Assembly (NCBI GenBank): GCA_016987375.1 | Contig: PJRA01000263.1 | Span: 923,940-943,319, forward strand | Direction: 5' to 3' | Length of the DNA: 19,380 bases | DNA from: Brachionus koreanus | Lineage: Eukaryota; Rotifera; Eurotatoria; Ploima; Brachionidae | In this document: in pieces, positions 1 to 7,945 of the stretch | Numbering within the stretch: the first letter of the stretch is position 1 | Layout of the letters: each line of letters begins with the position of its first letter | Position numbers and translations under genes: made by a program | The notes under the pieces: generated by a model | What the model saw: only the letters and a program-made list of their open reading frames with translations | What the model was told of the DNA's origin: nothing | The model's database searches: none

Positions 1-63
1 AATTATAAAATAATGATTAAATTTATTGAATAAAAAACAAATAAAGGAAGTTACAAAAGGGGT

Positions 64-286
64 TCAAAAGACCCCTCCGGTTTTTGAGTGTTTAAAACCC
101 AGCACTTTTATGTATTTTTTAAGCTGAAATCTAAAACTCCTTCCATCATCATTCGTGACGATCCTATTTATAAGCTTAAACTCCTAAATTTGAAAGAAGA
201 AATAAAAAGAAGATTTTGCATCAAAACATATCGAATATCCTATGCAATTGTGTGATTTCTACCTTACTATTTTTTTTGGCTGACAT
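64..286 (-). CDS. putative two-exon mini-gene, 47 residues, unknown function
   Basis: I do not recognise this protein. On the minus strand an ATG at 286 opens eight codons (MSAKKNSK, 286-263). A GTAGAA donor at 262 and a TTTAG acceptor ending at 184 then give a 79-bp intron. A second exon (183-64) reads 39 codons to a TGA in the same phase. Exon 2 contains INRIVTNDDGRSFRFQ and ends KHSKTGGVF. Its composition is balanced (acidic, basic and glycine residues) and unlike the poly-K/N/I translations of the surrounding DNA. An AATAAA (minus strand, 27-22) follows 37 bases behind the stop, as expected for a real 3' end. The second exon is better supported than the first, whose eight codons could be chance. 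The product may be longer if upstream exons were missed. A decayed transposon fragment is the main alternative. Confidence 0.35.
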
Positions 287-691
287 TACGTAAACTACTA
301 TCATTACATAAATATTTTTGAACATGTCTAACTTCTAGCTATTTAAATATTTTTTAATGCTTTTAAAAAAATTAAACATTTTTAATTTTATTTAATTCTA
401 TATATTAGTCTGAAGGTATACTAGCGCTAGCTCGGTTCAGATGAAAAAATAAATATTTTAGTTGAATTGTTTTTTTATTATTTATATTGAAATCAATATT
501 TTCAAACAATTTAGCTTAAATCAAAAAACAAAAATAAATTGAGGCAAATTTTGGTCTGTAGTCTTTTGAATTATTTTTCATTACTATTTTTATTAGAAGT
601 AGAAAAAAATTTTTCTAAAATAAAAATTTTAAAATTTTGACAAAATTTATTTATTTTTTATTTTAACATTAATTTAAAAAAAAATTTACAA
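287..691. other. A+T-rich intergenic stretch
   Basis: This stretch is mostly A/T homopolymer-like sequence. The one distinct object is the perfect 10-bp palindrome CTAGCGCTAG at 421-430, G+C-rich against its surroundings. The 3' untranslated region of the next gene lies at the right end: overlapping minus-strand AATAAA signals (read as TTTATT at 646-651 and 650-655) lie about 40 bases behind its stop codon. Confidence 0.6.
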
Positions 692-1492
692 CTATTCAAT
701 TTGATTTATTTTTCGATTTCTTTTTTCCAATGCACGCTTTAACTCGTCAATTAAAAGAACATTACGCTGTTCGGCAGCTTGAGCTGAACTATGCTGAATT
801 GAAAACACCTGATTTGGCGTTATTTTTGGTGCTGGTGGCAACGCATTACATTTTGGTTCAGCATGTACCAAATTTTCTTTTTTCACTTCTTTCTTACTTT
901 TAAAATAAAAATCAATTAAAAAATTAACAAAACCATCTGCATCTATATTTCCATGTCCGTTATTATTAAAAATGCTCAGATTTTTGTCCATTAAAGCGAC
1001 CAGGCGATTCATTTCAGTCATGTCAATGTTGGTCTGAGTGCCCTGCTCGTGGTAGTCACATTTGACTTGACAGGTCTCAGTGAATGTGGTCAAAGAAATA
1101 AAAGACTTGAGCGAACAGTCAATTGGCGACGAGCTGTACACTTTGTTCCTCATGAGCGTATTATTGTTGTTCACGTTGGCATATTCCGAGTCTTGTTCAG
1201 TGAATGTGAGGTCTTCTATTTTGTAGAACGAAGAGTTCAACGTGTTGAGAGAGAGATCCGAGGGCAAATAGGACAAAATTGGTCGCTTAATGAACGTATC
1301 CTTTTCTTGCTCGCCAGAATAAAATCGGGTCTCGTTTAAATATTTTTGAAGTCGATTTTGACGCAACTTCTGGTACCTGATCAATTTGTCGTAGACATAA
1401 TTGTGGTTTGAGTTGGTCGAGCCGAGGAGATTGTGTTTTTTAGATGTGGTAAGCCTTATCCGATAACGATTCGACTGTTTGTGCTTTATCAT
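692..1492 (-). CDS. hypothetical protein, 266 residues, with C-terminal helix
   Basis: This is a single open frame from an ATG at 1492 to a TAG, with overlapping AATAAA signals about 40 bases beyond. It is clearly richer in G+C than the flanks, so it is probably a real exon or intronless gene. I do not recognise a family. The first 60 residues are basic with many Asn, Arg and Tyr (SNRYRIRLTTSKKHN). The middle is Ser/Thr/Asn-rich and contains KCDYHEQGTQTNIDMTEMN, followed by MDKNLSIF. A hydrophobic patch (GFVNFLIDFYF, about 187-197) precedes a Lys/Glu run and a proline segment. The last 30 residues (LLIDELKRALEKRNRK) would form an amphipathic helix or short coiled coil. There is no signal peptide and no clear membrane segment, so it is likely intracellular. 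GTQT-type motifs occur in scaffold or dynein-light-chain-binding proteins, but that is only a hint. Confidence 0.65.
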   Translation of the reverse strand: MIKHKQSNRYRIRLTTSKKHNLLGSTNSNHNYVYDKLIRYQKLRQNRLQKYLNETRFYSGEQEKDTFIKRPILSYLPSDLSLNTLNSSFYKIEDLTFTEQDSEYANVNNNNTLMRNKVYSSSPIDCSLKSFISLTTFTETCQVKCDYHEQGTQTNIDMTEMNRLVALMDKNLSIFNNNGHGNIDADGFVNFLIDFYFKSKKEVKKENLVHAEPKCNALPPAPKITPNQVFSIQHSSAQAAEQRNVLLIDELKRALEKRNRKINQIE

Positions 1493-1893
1493 TGAGTTAT
1501 TTTGAGTTGGTTGTGAGATATTTTATGGCTTGTTCTAATTTGATTAGTGACTAGTGACATGGATCTAATTTATTAATTCTACCAAAATAACTATGGCAAC
1601 TATTTAATTTGCCAAATGATAGTAAGCACACTCAAGAATTTAATTAGAGTAATTTAATGTTTTTTTTTATTTATTTTTGTTTTCTTTAAAGAAGAAAAAA
1701 AAGGTTTTGATCTACTACAAAAAGTAGTGCCCCTATTGTAATCGACTGATTAACACTTCATTTATTTAAATTAATAAAATTTTTAATAATAAAAATTATA
1801 ATTTTTATAGAAATAAAATTATCTGTTATTTTGAAAACAAAAAAAAATTTTTTAAATTTTTTTACAAAGTCAATAAAGATCAAATTGATATTA
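1493..1893. other. intergenic, promoter side of the 266-residue gene
   Basis: This is the upstream region of the minus-strand gene at 692-1492. It contains GTGACTAGTGAC near 1547-1558 (a direct GTGAC repeat around ACTAGT) and a short hairpin CTACT-acaaaa-AGTAG near 1712-1727. No TATA box can be singled out in such A+T-rich DNA. No coding signal is visible before the LINE relic at 1894. Confidence 0.4.
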
Positions 1894-2085
1894 TTATAAA
1901 TTTATTGTTTGAATGTTGCAAATTTCAAAGCTAATAATCAATCTTGAATAAAAAAATCCAATTGTTTTTTCTCCACTGTTCGTTTTTGCCATTGGTTTAA
2001 TCAGGTTTGCACTATTCCTTAGATTGTAACTTAAATTTCTCGAGTTATTTTTAAGAAACTTATTTGTTAAATTCTCAGGCGAGTT
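1894..2085 (-). mobile_element. LINE (non-LTR retrotransposon) ORF2 C-terminal relic
   Basis: A 64-codon open stretch on the minus strand between two in-frame stops, without a usable start. It contains SYNLRNSANLIKPMAKTNSG, followed by EKTIGFFYSRLI and a C-terminal INL. This order (YNLRN, then P and KT, then GEKT/F, then a hydrophobic segment) is the pattern I know from the C-terminal end of reverse transcriptase ORFs of several LINE clades, often written R/YNLR..., P...T..G.+SF.Y. The sequence just upstream on the same strand (about 2086-2180) may hold more of the element but is broken by stops. It is a dead, 5'-truncated copy. Its 3' end is not marked by a clear tail. The assignment rests on motif memory and not on a search. 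Confidence 0.45.
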
Positions 2086-2092
2086 TTAATAG

Positions 2093-2329
2093 AATAAAGA
2101 CTTAAAAGAGAACGAAAACATTCTTTCTAAAAATCTATGCTAAAAAGCATTTAACCAATATTTTCCAAAAAATTATTTACATCATTAAAGTTTTTAGATT
2201 CTTTAAAATTGAAGAATTATATCAAAAAAAGATACATTTTTACCTATTTTTTTTTAAATTTTCAGTTATGAGGATTGAAAAAAAAGCTAGGTGACTTGTC
2301 ATTTTTCTGTAATAAAATCCTGCATACTG
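2093..2329. other. A+T-rich spacer
   Basis: Beyond possible frame-broken extension of the LINE relic at its left end, I see no gene here. The right end runs into a fragment of the foldback element described at 6740-7026. Confidence 0.4.
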
Positions 2330-2392
2330 TTTTGCACAATTGCAGAGTTTTTTGACAGACTAAATTTGGGTGAAACATACCTTGTATCAGCT
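2330..2392. repeat. diverged fragment of the 6740-7026 foldback element
   Basis: About 63 bases match 6899-6961 at most positions. The shared blocks are TTTTGCACAATTGCAGAG, then CAGACTAAA and TTGGGTGA, then TTGTATCAGCT. Only this part of one arm of the foldback element is recognisable. Neither terminal repeat nor target duplication is visible, so it is a decayed or truncated relative. Confidence 0.7.
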
Positions 2393-3040
2393 GATGAATT
2401 TATTTCTTTTTCTTTTTTTTATTGTTTTAATATTTTCTCTTTTTTTTAAAACTGATATAAGTTGATATAAAGAAAGAGAAAAAAAAATGATCATGTTCAG
2501 GTCTCAGAAAGATTGGGTGTTACAATAAAATCATCATTAGAAATACAGCTAACTGCAATGATTTCTAATGTAATATTCAGCGTAGATGAATATGCTTGTG
2601 GCTGTTAATGATTGAATATAATCTGAGTCAGTCAGTACAGACAATAATGGCTGAACTTATTTAATGTTGAATAATTCCACCACAAAATTTTTCACTATTC
2701 AAGAAGAACAAATATTAAATTTATTCTGTAACCCAACCAATTTTTTTTTCCTCTTTTGTCTAATAAAGAAAATTAAATAAAGAATAAAATAATTTAAAAT
2801 AGGAGGTTACATCTTTTCAATTTTAATATTTCAAAGTAAAAGACTTAGAAATCTTCAATAAACTAAGAGAACGCATGGAAAAGACTCTTGAGAAAAAAAG
2901 AAACTCAAAAATAAATCAGCGATTTTTTTAAAACAAATTAAACGATTTTAATTTTTAGTATATAAAAAATTTATTTTATGAGATTTTCGTTTAAAAAAAA
3001 TTAAATTTATAGATAAATTTTGCAAAAAAAATATTCTTTT
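2393..3040. other. repeat-like intergenic DNA with small hairpins
   Basis: Contents: a low-complexity inverted pair of pyrimidine and purine tracts (about 2400-2490); a perfect 10-bp hairpin, CATTAGAAAT at 2535-2544 against ATTTCTAATG at 2561-2570; and a 35-codon open stretch on the plus strand near 2829-2930 (KDLEIFNKLRERMEKTLEKK) with no start codon and no known family. The last is lysine/glutamate-rich and may be chance or a relic. No gene is supported. Confidence 0.4.
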
Positions 3041-3314
3041 ATCCGACATTTTTTAGTCTTTTCTCAATTCCCGACTATCAAGGGTTTTGTGAAATTTGGT
3101 TAAACAATTAGAACAAAAAAAATTCTAAAATATCTAATATCTAACATGGTGCTACATTCAAAGTTGCACCATGTTGCATTTACAGAACTTGCTTTTGACT
3201 TTTGAGAGAAAAGTTATCAGAATTTTTAATATTTTGTTCTGTTCAATTGTACAAAATTTCACAAAACCACTATCAAGTTTCCTACATCAAATTGTCAGAC
3301 CAAATGGGTCGGAT
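3041..3314. repeat. older short palindromic element split by a MITE
   Basis: ATCCGAC at 3041-3047 pairs with GTCGGAT at 3308-3314, and the match continues inward with gaps (ATTT..GTCT against AGAC..AAAT). If the insert 3083-3268 and one copy of its 9-bp duplication are removed, about 80 bases remain that form an imperfect palindrome. This is read as an older foldback sequence that later received the insertion. The inner arms are weak, so this outer element is less certain than the insert. Confidence 0.4.
3083..3268. mobile_element. MITE A: 186-bp foldback transposon with 9-bp target duplication
   Basis: The element starts GGTTTTGTGAAATTT and ends with the exact reverse complement of those 15 bases. 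The arms continue with mismatches for about 45-50 bases (AGAACAAAA and related blocks). It is flanked on both sides by the identical direct repeat ACTATCAAG (3074-3082 and 3269-3277), a 9-bp target-site duplication. Its core holds a second hairpin with 12-bp arms (ACATGGTGCTAC at 3144-3155, one mismatch) around a 7-base loop. There is no coding capacity. Terminal inverted repeats plus a 9-bp duplication fit the Mutator-like superfamily; hAT and P elements usually make 8 bp. It must be moved by a transposase encoded elsewhere. Confidence 0.85.
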
Positions 3315-4183
3315 TAAGGAATGACTGTAAATGTGGCAGAAAATAAATAGTTTGATGTTGATTTGAAAAAAAATTTCTTCAATCTGAAAAAATTAATTTT
3401 AATAAATTTTTTTTGATTAATTTGGTATTAATTTGTTAAAAAAAAAGTAATTCATTTTGATTTTTTTCTCGACAAAAAAATTTTCCTTATTCACTCGTTG
3501 TAGGCTCATTACTTTTGTTTCTACTCAAGTCGATTTTTGCCTTTACCCTTGCTTTACCCCATCATTGTTATCATTTTCATTTCCATTTACTCTTACATGT
3601 TACTATTGTTCTTCCTACCATACGTCGGTTTCTTTTCAAGTGAATTAATCTTGATTATGTGATTAGAATTAATTTTTAATAATTTTATTCTAATTTATTT
3701 TGCGTATTTTATTTAAGTGTTAGTGGTGCAAGTAAAATGACTCCAACTTTAATCAGAATTAAACTTATGAATTTTTAATCTTTTTTGTGATTATTTGATT
3801 TGTTTTGTGACATTTAAAACATATATCTGATACTTTATAAAAATTTATGATACTTAGAATAATTCTGTTCTAATTACAATTTTACTATGGCACTTTGATA
3901 TTTTTTATAACAAAATACATTTATGTGACAATTTAATTTTTTTTAATGTATTATTTAATACATTGTTTCGACATTTCAATGTATTCTCTTTATTTAAAAA
4001 CTGAAATATTTAAAATAAATTTGCGAAGCTACCGAATAGAATGTTCAAGAAGTCCTAAGATCTTCGTGTGATTAATTTTTTAATAAATAAATATTTTTAT
4101 TTTCTTTTTTTTTTAAGAATCTTACACAGTTTTTTTTTTATAAAAAAAAAAAACTAAAAAAAAATATTAATGACTTTTAAGCT
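3315..4183. other. intergenic A+T-rich stretch, no supported gene
   Basis: A pyrimidine-rich, somewhat G+C-richer tract lies at about 3470-3640 with an open frame on the plus strand, but its translation is a low-complexity mix of S, F, T, C and L with no family resemblance. I treat it as non-coding or as a relic. The rest is A/T-rich with poly-A and poly-T runs. The far right end is the region beyond the DCAF13 poly(A) signal. Confidence 0.5.
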
Positions 4184-4189
4184 TTTATT
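4184..4189 (-). promoter_or_regulatory. poly(A) signal of DCAF13
   Basis: AATAAA on the minus strand, 25 bases behind the TAA stop at 4215-4217. It implies a 3' untranslated region of only about 40-60 bases, in keeping with the compact 3' ends of the other genes here. Confidence 0.6.
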
Positions 4190-4214
4190 TACAACAATTA
4201 AATAAAATTTAATT

Positions 4215-5603
4215 TTACTCTTGCTCATCAACAATGGCTTTTTTCTTTTCAGACACATAGGGCACAGCGCCAGGCTTGCTATGAGCTCGTCTATTCGCTT
4301 CTTTTCTTTGTTTGCTAGCTTTGATTATTCTGTTTTCTTTAATAGCATTATAAACAGGTCTAGGCAAGTGTCTGTGCCGCTTAATTGTTTTAATTTGTGG
4401 AAAGTATTTAAATTTATCTTTGAGCTTTTCGCCATATTCCAATTGTTCTCGCTCTCTAGGTTTCATTAATCCTAATTTTTCGGCTGCTTGTGCCTTCCAC
4501 AATCTGATATTCATTTCATCACTACCTGATATTATGTATTTGTTATCCAAAGACCATTTTATGGCCATTACATGCTGCATTCGTTTAGTATGATAGACTT
4601 CTCGTGAGTGTCCATTTTTAGCCTCGAAAATTCTTATTGTTTTATCATAGCTGGCACTGACAAACTCTTTGCCAGTGGGCGAATAGTCCAGCGACATGAC
4701 TGCACCCACGTGATCTTTGTGCACTTGCAGAGGAGACTCTAATTTTCTCATGTCAAATGTGTACAAATTGTGATCTTCATTAGCCACTGTAAAAATCATT
4801 GCTTCTAACGGGTTCCAGCAAATTTGATTTGAACTCATGGCCAGTACAACTTTTCTCATGGGAACAGATTGACGAATGTCATATAAAATTATTGAACGGT
4901 CTGCTGCTGAGCTTGCCAATATGTTGTGTTCAACAGGACTGAATTTAACCGAATAGTGTGAGTCAACTCCCCATGAATAGCTCTTAATCGGCTCCAAGTG
5001 GTTTATGTCCCACACATCGACTCTTTCGCCACTAGTTGCATAAACAGGCTTTCTAAAGTGATGGTCAATAGATGTGTAGAATGTTTTGCCGACTATGGTT
5101 TGGATGGCGTCAGGATTTTTGACTTTGGTCCAAGGCTCGTAGTTCCAGTGTTTAATTATTTTATCATTGCCACAGGAAAGAAACATTGTGGCAGAGGAAT
5201 TCATGCAAATACCGCGCACAAATCCATCGTGAGCGATGTAGGTTTGCAAACACCTGCGGTCGGCTAGGTTCCAAATTTTGATTTCACCATCGCATGCACC
5301 GGAAAGGAGAACGCTCAATTGGTTTGGATGTTTGCACAAAGCGTGCACACCGTCCTTGTGACCATCCAAGCTGCCCAAGAATGGCTTGGCAAATACACGC
5401 TCAAGTTTTGTCGAGTTAAGAGCGCGTGAATATTCACGCGGAACCTCTAGTGGATGCAGCGAAGAGTCGTAGTTACGCGGCACTTAATTTTTTTAATCAA
5501 AAATCAAAAAAAATTCATAAATTAAAAATTTACTTTTGAATATATCCTTTTTTGTCTCACGAACGTAATCGTTCGGGTCTCGGCAAAGCATTTTTACCTT
5601 CAT
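4215..5603 (-). CDS. DCAF13: DCAF13 / SOF1 WD40 protein, two exons, 445 residues
   Basis: This is the orthologue of human DCAF13 (WDSOF1) and yeast Sof1, a nucleolar WD40 protein of the U3 snoRNP/SSU processome needed for 18S rRNA maturation; in animals it is also a substrate receptor for CUL4-DDB1 ligase. Exon 1 (5603-5534) encodes MKVKMLCRDPNDYVRETKKD. A 51-bp GT-AG intron (5533-5483) follows. Exon 2 (5482-4215) begins MPRNYDSSLHPLEVPREY and runs to TAA. The junction completes an ATG codon and gives exactly 445 residues, the human length. Seven WD-type repeats fill about residues 60-350 (SLDGHKDGV, IKIWNLADR, YDIRQ, YTFDMRKL, SGSDEMNIRLWKA). A DxR-type motif is seen in LYDIRQ. The basic Sof1 C-terminal domain follows (KTIKRHRHLPRP, HSKPGAVPYVSEKKK). 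The GTG at 5483 is a splice artefact, not a start. Confidence 0.97.
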
Positions 5604-6399
5604 GGTTTTTTAAATTTTATTTTTAAAAATAATTAAAAAAATTTTTAATAAATGGATTAGTTTTTTTTAGATATGTTTAGTCTTGAATTTTAAACCACAT
5701 GAATTTTTTATTTTAATAAAACAAAATTTTGTTAACTTTTTTTTTGTTTTAGAAAAAAGAAATTATTAAGCATAAAAATTAGGAAAAAAATTATTAATAA
5801 AAATGTTTTTTTGGTAAGAGTCATTTTTACCCAACAAAAAAAAATATATTAACTATCCTTTAAAACCATTTCTCATAATATCATTAGTCTGGAAAAGACT
5901 ACTTAAGAAGTCCAAAGAATTGAATTCAAATTTTTTTTTAAAAAAAAGTCAGTTTAAATTACATTTTTATTTAAGTTGAAATTTTAATTTAAAATTAAAA
6001 CTAATAATATTAAATTATTAGATAAAATTAAAGAATTTTTTTTTACAAAGTGCTATAATAGTTACTGAACTAACAGATTACTTTCTATAGAAAATAATCT
6101 TTTTTAATTTGATCATAAAACAGATCTTTTACAATATTTCCTAGTTTCAAAAATTTTCGTAAATTTGCAATTATTTGTAAAAAAAATGTAATTTTACAAA
6201 AATTTACCAAATTTAATTTTTATAATAATTTATTTTTCAAAAATGAAGTTGAAATTTTAAAAAATTACGTAAATTTATCAAAATTTCTTTAAATTAAATA
6301 AAAGTATATTTTTTTTTATCAAAAAATCTTCTACTATTATTATTTATTAATCAAATTCTTTTTTAATTAGATAATGAAATGAGTCGTTGAGCAAACAAG
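5604..6399. other. upstream region of DCAF13, then A+T-rich DNA
   Basis: The first bases left of 5650 must hold the DCAF13 promoter and short 5' leader; the ATG context is AAACCATGA. The remainder is long A/T runs and weak imperfect inverted repeats (for example near 6163-6208) with no sustained open frame. No gene or RNA is seen. Confidence 0.5.
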
Positions 6400-6739
6400 A
6401 TGATAATTAGAAGAATCTGGGCTCCATTGGAAAAAAGTCTTAATTTAAAAGAAATTGTCTGGAACCAGCTTAAAGTTTATTACTCTTTGGAAATTCCACC
6501 ATTAATAAAACATCACCTTTTTATTCAGTTCACTGGATGAGTTGGGTCCAACTATTCATTTTTTTATTTATTATTTCGAAAATTAAAATAAAAATAATGA
6601 AAAATTACTGTTTTAATAGATTTTTTCCTACAAATTTCAATACTTCTTTTAAAATTTAAATCTGTCAAATCATGATGAAAAACTGGGCAACGTCTGTTTG
6701 CTCTGTCAATCAAATTAAGATGTCGAGGGAATCATTGTG
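6400..6739. other. coding-like island, strand uncertain, probable relic
   Basis: Two short open stretches look better than background. On the plus strand, 6400-6540 opens with ATG and reads 46 codons (MIIRRIWAPLEKSLNLKEIV, later YYSLEIPPLIKHH) to TGA. On the minus strand, 6731-6564 reads 55 codons without a start (LNLIDRANRRCPVFHHDLTD, then KRSIEICRKK), faintly like retroelement polymerase text. A plus-strand ATG run at 6672 (MMKNWATSVCSVNQIK) ends at a TGA supplied by the first bases of the foldback element at 6740, so any gene here was interrupted by that insertion. I do not recognise a family and suspect a decayed mobile element or an orphan exon. Confidence 0.3.
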
Positions 6740-7026
6740 GGCATTGTGAATTCTGGAACAAAAAACAAAAACAAAAATTTTAAATTATAATAACTTTTTT
6801 TCTAAGAGTCTAAAAACCGTTCTGCAAAATGTATCACCCAATTTTAGTCCATGCAAAAACTTTGCAATTTAATTTTAATATTTTTTAATTCATATAATTT
6901 TTGCACAATTGCAGAGTTTTTACACAGACTAAAATTGGGTGATATATACATTGTATCAGCTTAGAAAAAAAGTTATTTTAATTTTAAATTTTTGTTAATG
7001 TTTTTTGTTCCAAAATTCGCAATGCC
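6740..7026. mobile_element. MITE B: 287-bp long-armed foldback transposon
   Basis: The left end GGCATTGTGAATTCTGGAAC and the reverse complement of the right end (GGCATTGCGAATTTTGGAAC) match at 18 of 20 positions. The arms then continue for about 120 bases each, including AACTTTTTTTCTAAG and TATCACCCAATTTTAGTC, leaving only a short unpaired centre near 6862-6895. The flanks TCATTGTG (6732-6739) and TTATTGTG (7027-7034) are a probable 8-bp target duplication with one mismatch; the following G can extend it to 9. There is no open reading frame. Part of the right arm recurs at 2330-2392. The transcript of either strand would fold into a long hairpin, a possible source of small RNAs. Confidence 0.8.
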
Positions 7027-7379
7027 TTATTGTGGCTTTATTTCCAGCATTAAAATTTCAAAATTTTCATTTTATAGAACTTTTTTAGAATTAGAAATTT
7101 ATTTAAAGTCAGACATGTGATTTTGAAGAGCATTCAATTTTATTTATTTTAACTAAAAGTTTTATAATTAGAAAATTATTAAAATCAAAAATATCTAGCC
7201 TTTTAAAAAACGTAAAATTTTATGACAATATACTAAAAAAGTATCAAAAAATTTTTTTATTTTATATTTTTGAGTACATGGTATATTCATTTACAGATAA
7301 AATTAGTAGGTCTATTAAAAATTTTTTTTTTCTTAACCGCTATTACAGGTTTTATTCAACATGTTTCTTTAAATTTTAG

Positions 7380-7514
7380 TCAAAAAATGCTATGGCTTAC
7401 ATTAAAGTGATGTAAATTTTTTTTAAAACGAACTTTAAGATCTGCTAAAAGAATTCTTCCATTGGCTTTAAAACGAGATAGTAAATCCTGAAACAAAAGA
7501 CAAATATCAAACAT
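7380..7514 (-). CDS. short open frame or orphan exon, 44 residues
   Basis: ATG at 7514 to TGA at 7380-7382. The core DLLSRFKANGRILLADLKVR followed by FKKNLHHFN is well-mixed sequence, unlike the A/T-run translations around it. Alternatively the same frame could be an 87-nt exon (7487-7401): it is preceded by a strong acceptor (TTTGTCTTTTGTTTCAG) and followed by a good donor (GTAAGC), both in phase. No partner exon could be joined with confidence. The downstream neighbour is the foldback element, which may have cut the gene. I recognise no family. A relic of a retroelement is also possible. Confidence 0.3.
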   Translation of the reverse strand: MFDICLLFQDLLSRFKANGRILLADLKVRFKKNLHHFNVSHSIF

Positions 7515-7678
7515 TTTATTATTTTGTTTTTTTATATAGTAAAAAATTATTTATTTATTTTTAATCGTTTTAAGCATTCTAATATAAAGCAGAAAAAAAT
7601 GTTTTATTAAGAATTAAATTTAAATGTTTGTCTAAAAATAAATCTATAATAAAATATTGTCAATTTAACTATTCACGA

Positions 7679-7945
7679 TTAAGAAAAATCAATTGATGTA
7701 GTAGTAGAAATTGGCTTAACACATTGTACAAGTGAATAATCAAAATAATGTCCAGGGAAGCAAACACATGTACAGTCCTGATAGTTTTCATATGAGTTTG
7801 GATAGCAGCTTAAAGTGCAGTAGATGCGTGTAGTAGTCGTGCTCAGAGGAAATGTAGTATCATAGTAATTTGTAGAATAGCTCATTGGTACAGAACTAAT
7901 TCCTGTAAAAAGCAATAAATTAAAGATAAAAAACAATTTGACCAT
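7679..7945 (-). CDS. small secreted cysteine-rich protein, 88 residues
   Basis: ATG at 7945 (context TCAAAATGG) to TAA at 7679. Residues 1-19 (MVKLFFIFNLLLFTGISSV) form a clear signal peptide: a lysine, a hydrophobic core, then small residues. A Thr/Ser-rich linker (about 29-39) leads to a six-cysteine block at positions 43, 47, 58, 60, 62 and 75 (C-x3-C-x10-C-x-C-x-C-x12-C), with CVCFPGHYFDY resembling the last part of an EGF-like fold. A second Thr-rich tail (STTTS) ends the protein. The tyrosine- and threonine-rich flanks suggest O-glycosylation and extracellular deposition, for example in mucus, lorica or adhesive secretion; this is inference. A minus-strand AATAAA (7603-7608) lies about 70 bases behind the stop. 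It may be a complete one-exon gene or the last exon of a larger one. Confidence 0.65.
   Translation of the reverse strand: MVKLFFIFNLLLFTGISSVPMSYSTNYYDTTFPLSTTTTRIYCTLSCYPNSYENYQDCTCVCFPGHYFDYSLVQCVKPISTTTSIDFS

Noticed and set aside
58..85. AGGGGT/ACCCCT hairpin followed by T run, resembling a bacterial terminator
   Set aside because: The context is eukaryotic, and the bases overlap the end of a plausible minus-strand reading frame; a 6-bp stem is easily accidental.
1049..1339. Plus-strand frame opposite the 266-residue gene
   Set aside because: A shadow of the minus-strand gene, which has a proper start, stop and poly(A) signal.
3457..3648. 63-codon plus-strand frame
   Set aside because: Pyrimidine-rich DNA gives a low-complexity S/F/T/C/L peptide with no domain, no neighbour exon and no poly(A) signal nearby.
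5481..5483. GTG as start codon of DCAF13
   Set aside because: The GT belongs to a splice junction: G is the last intron base and TG completes an ATG codon with the previous exon. Eukaryotic nuclear genes do not normally start at GTG, and the upstream exon matches the DCAF13 N-terminus.
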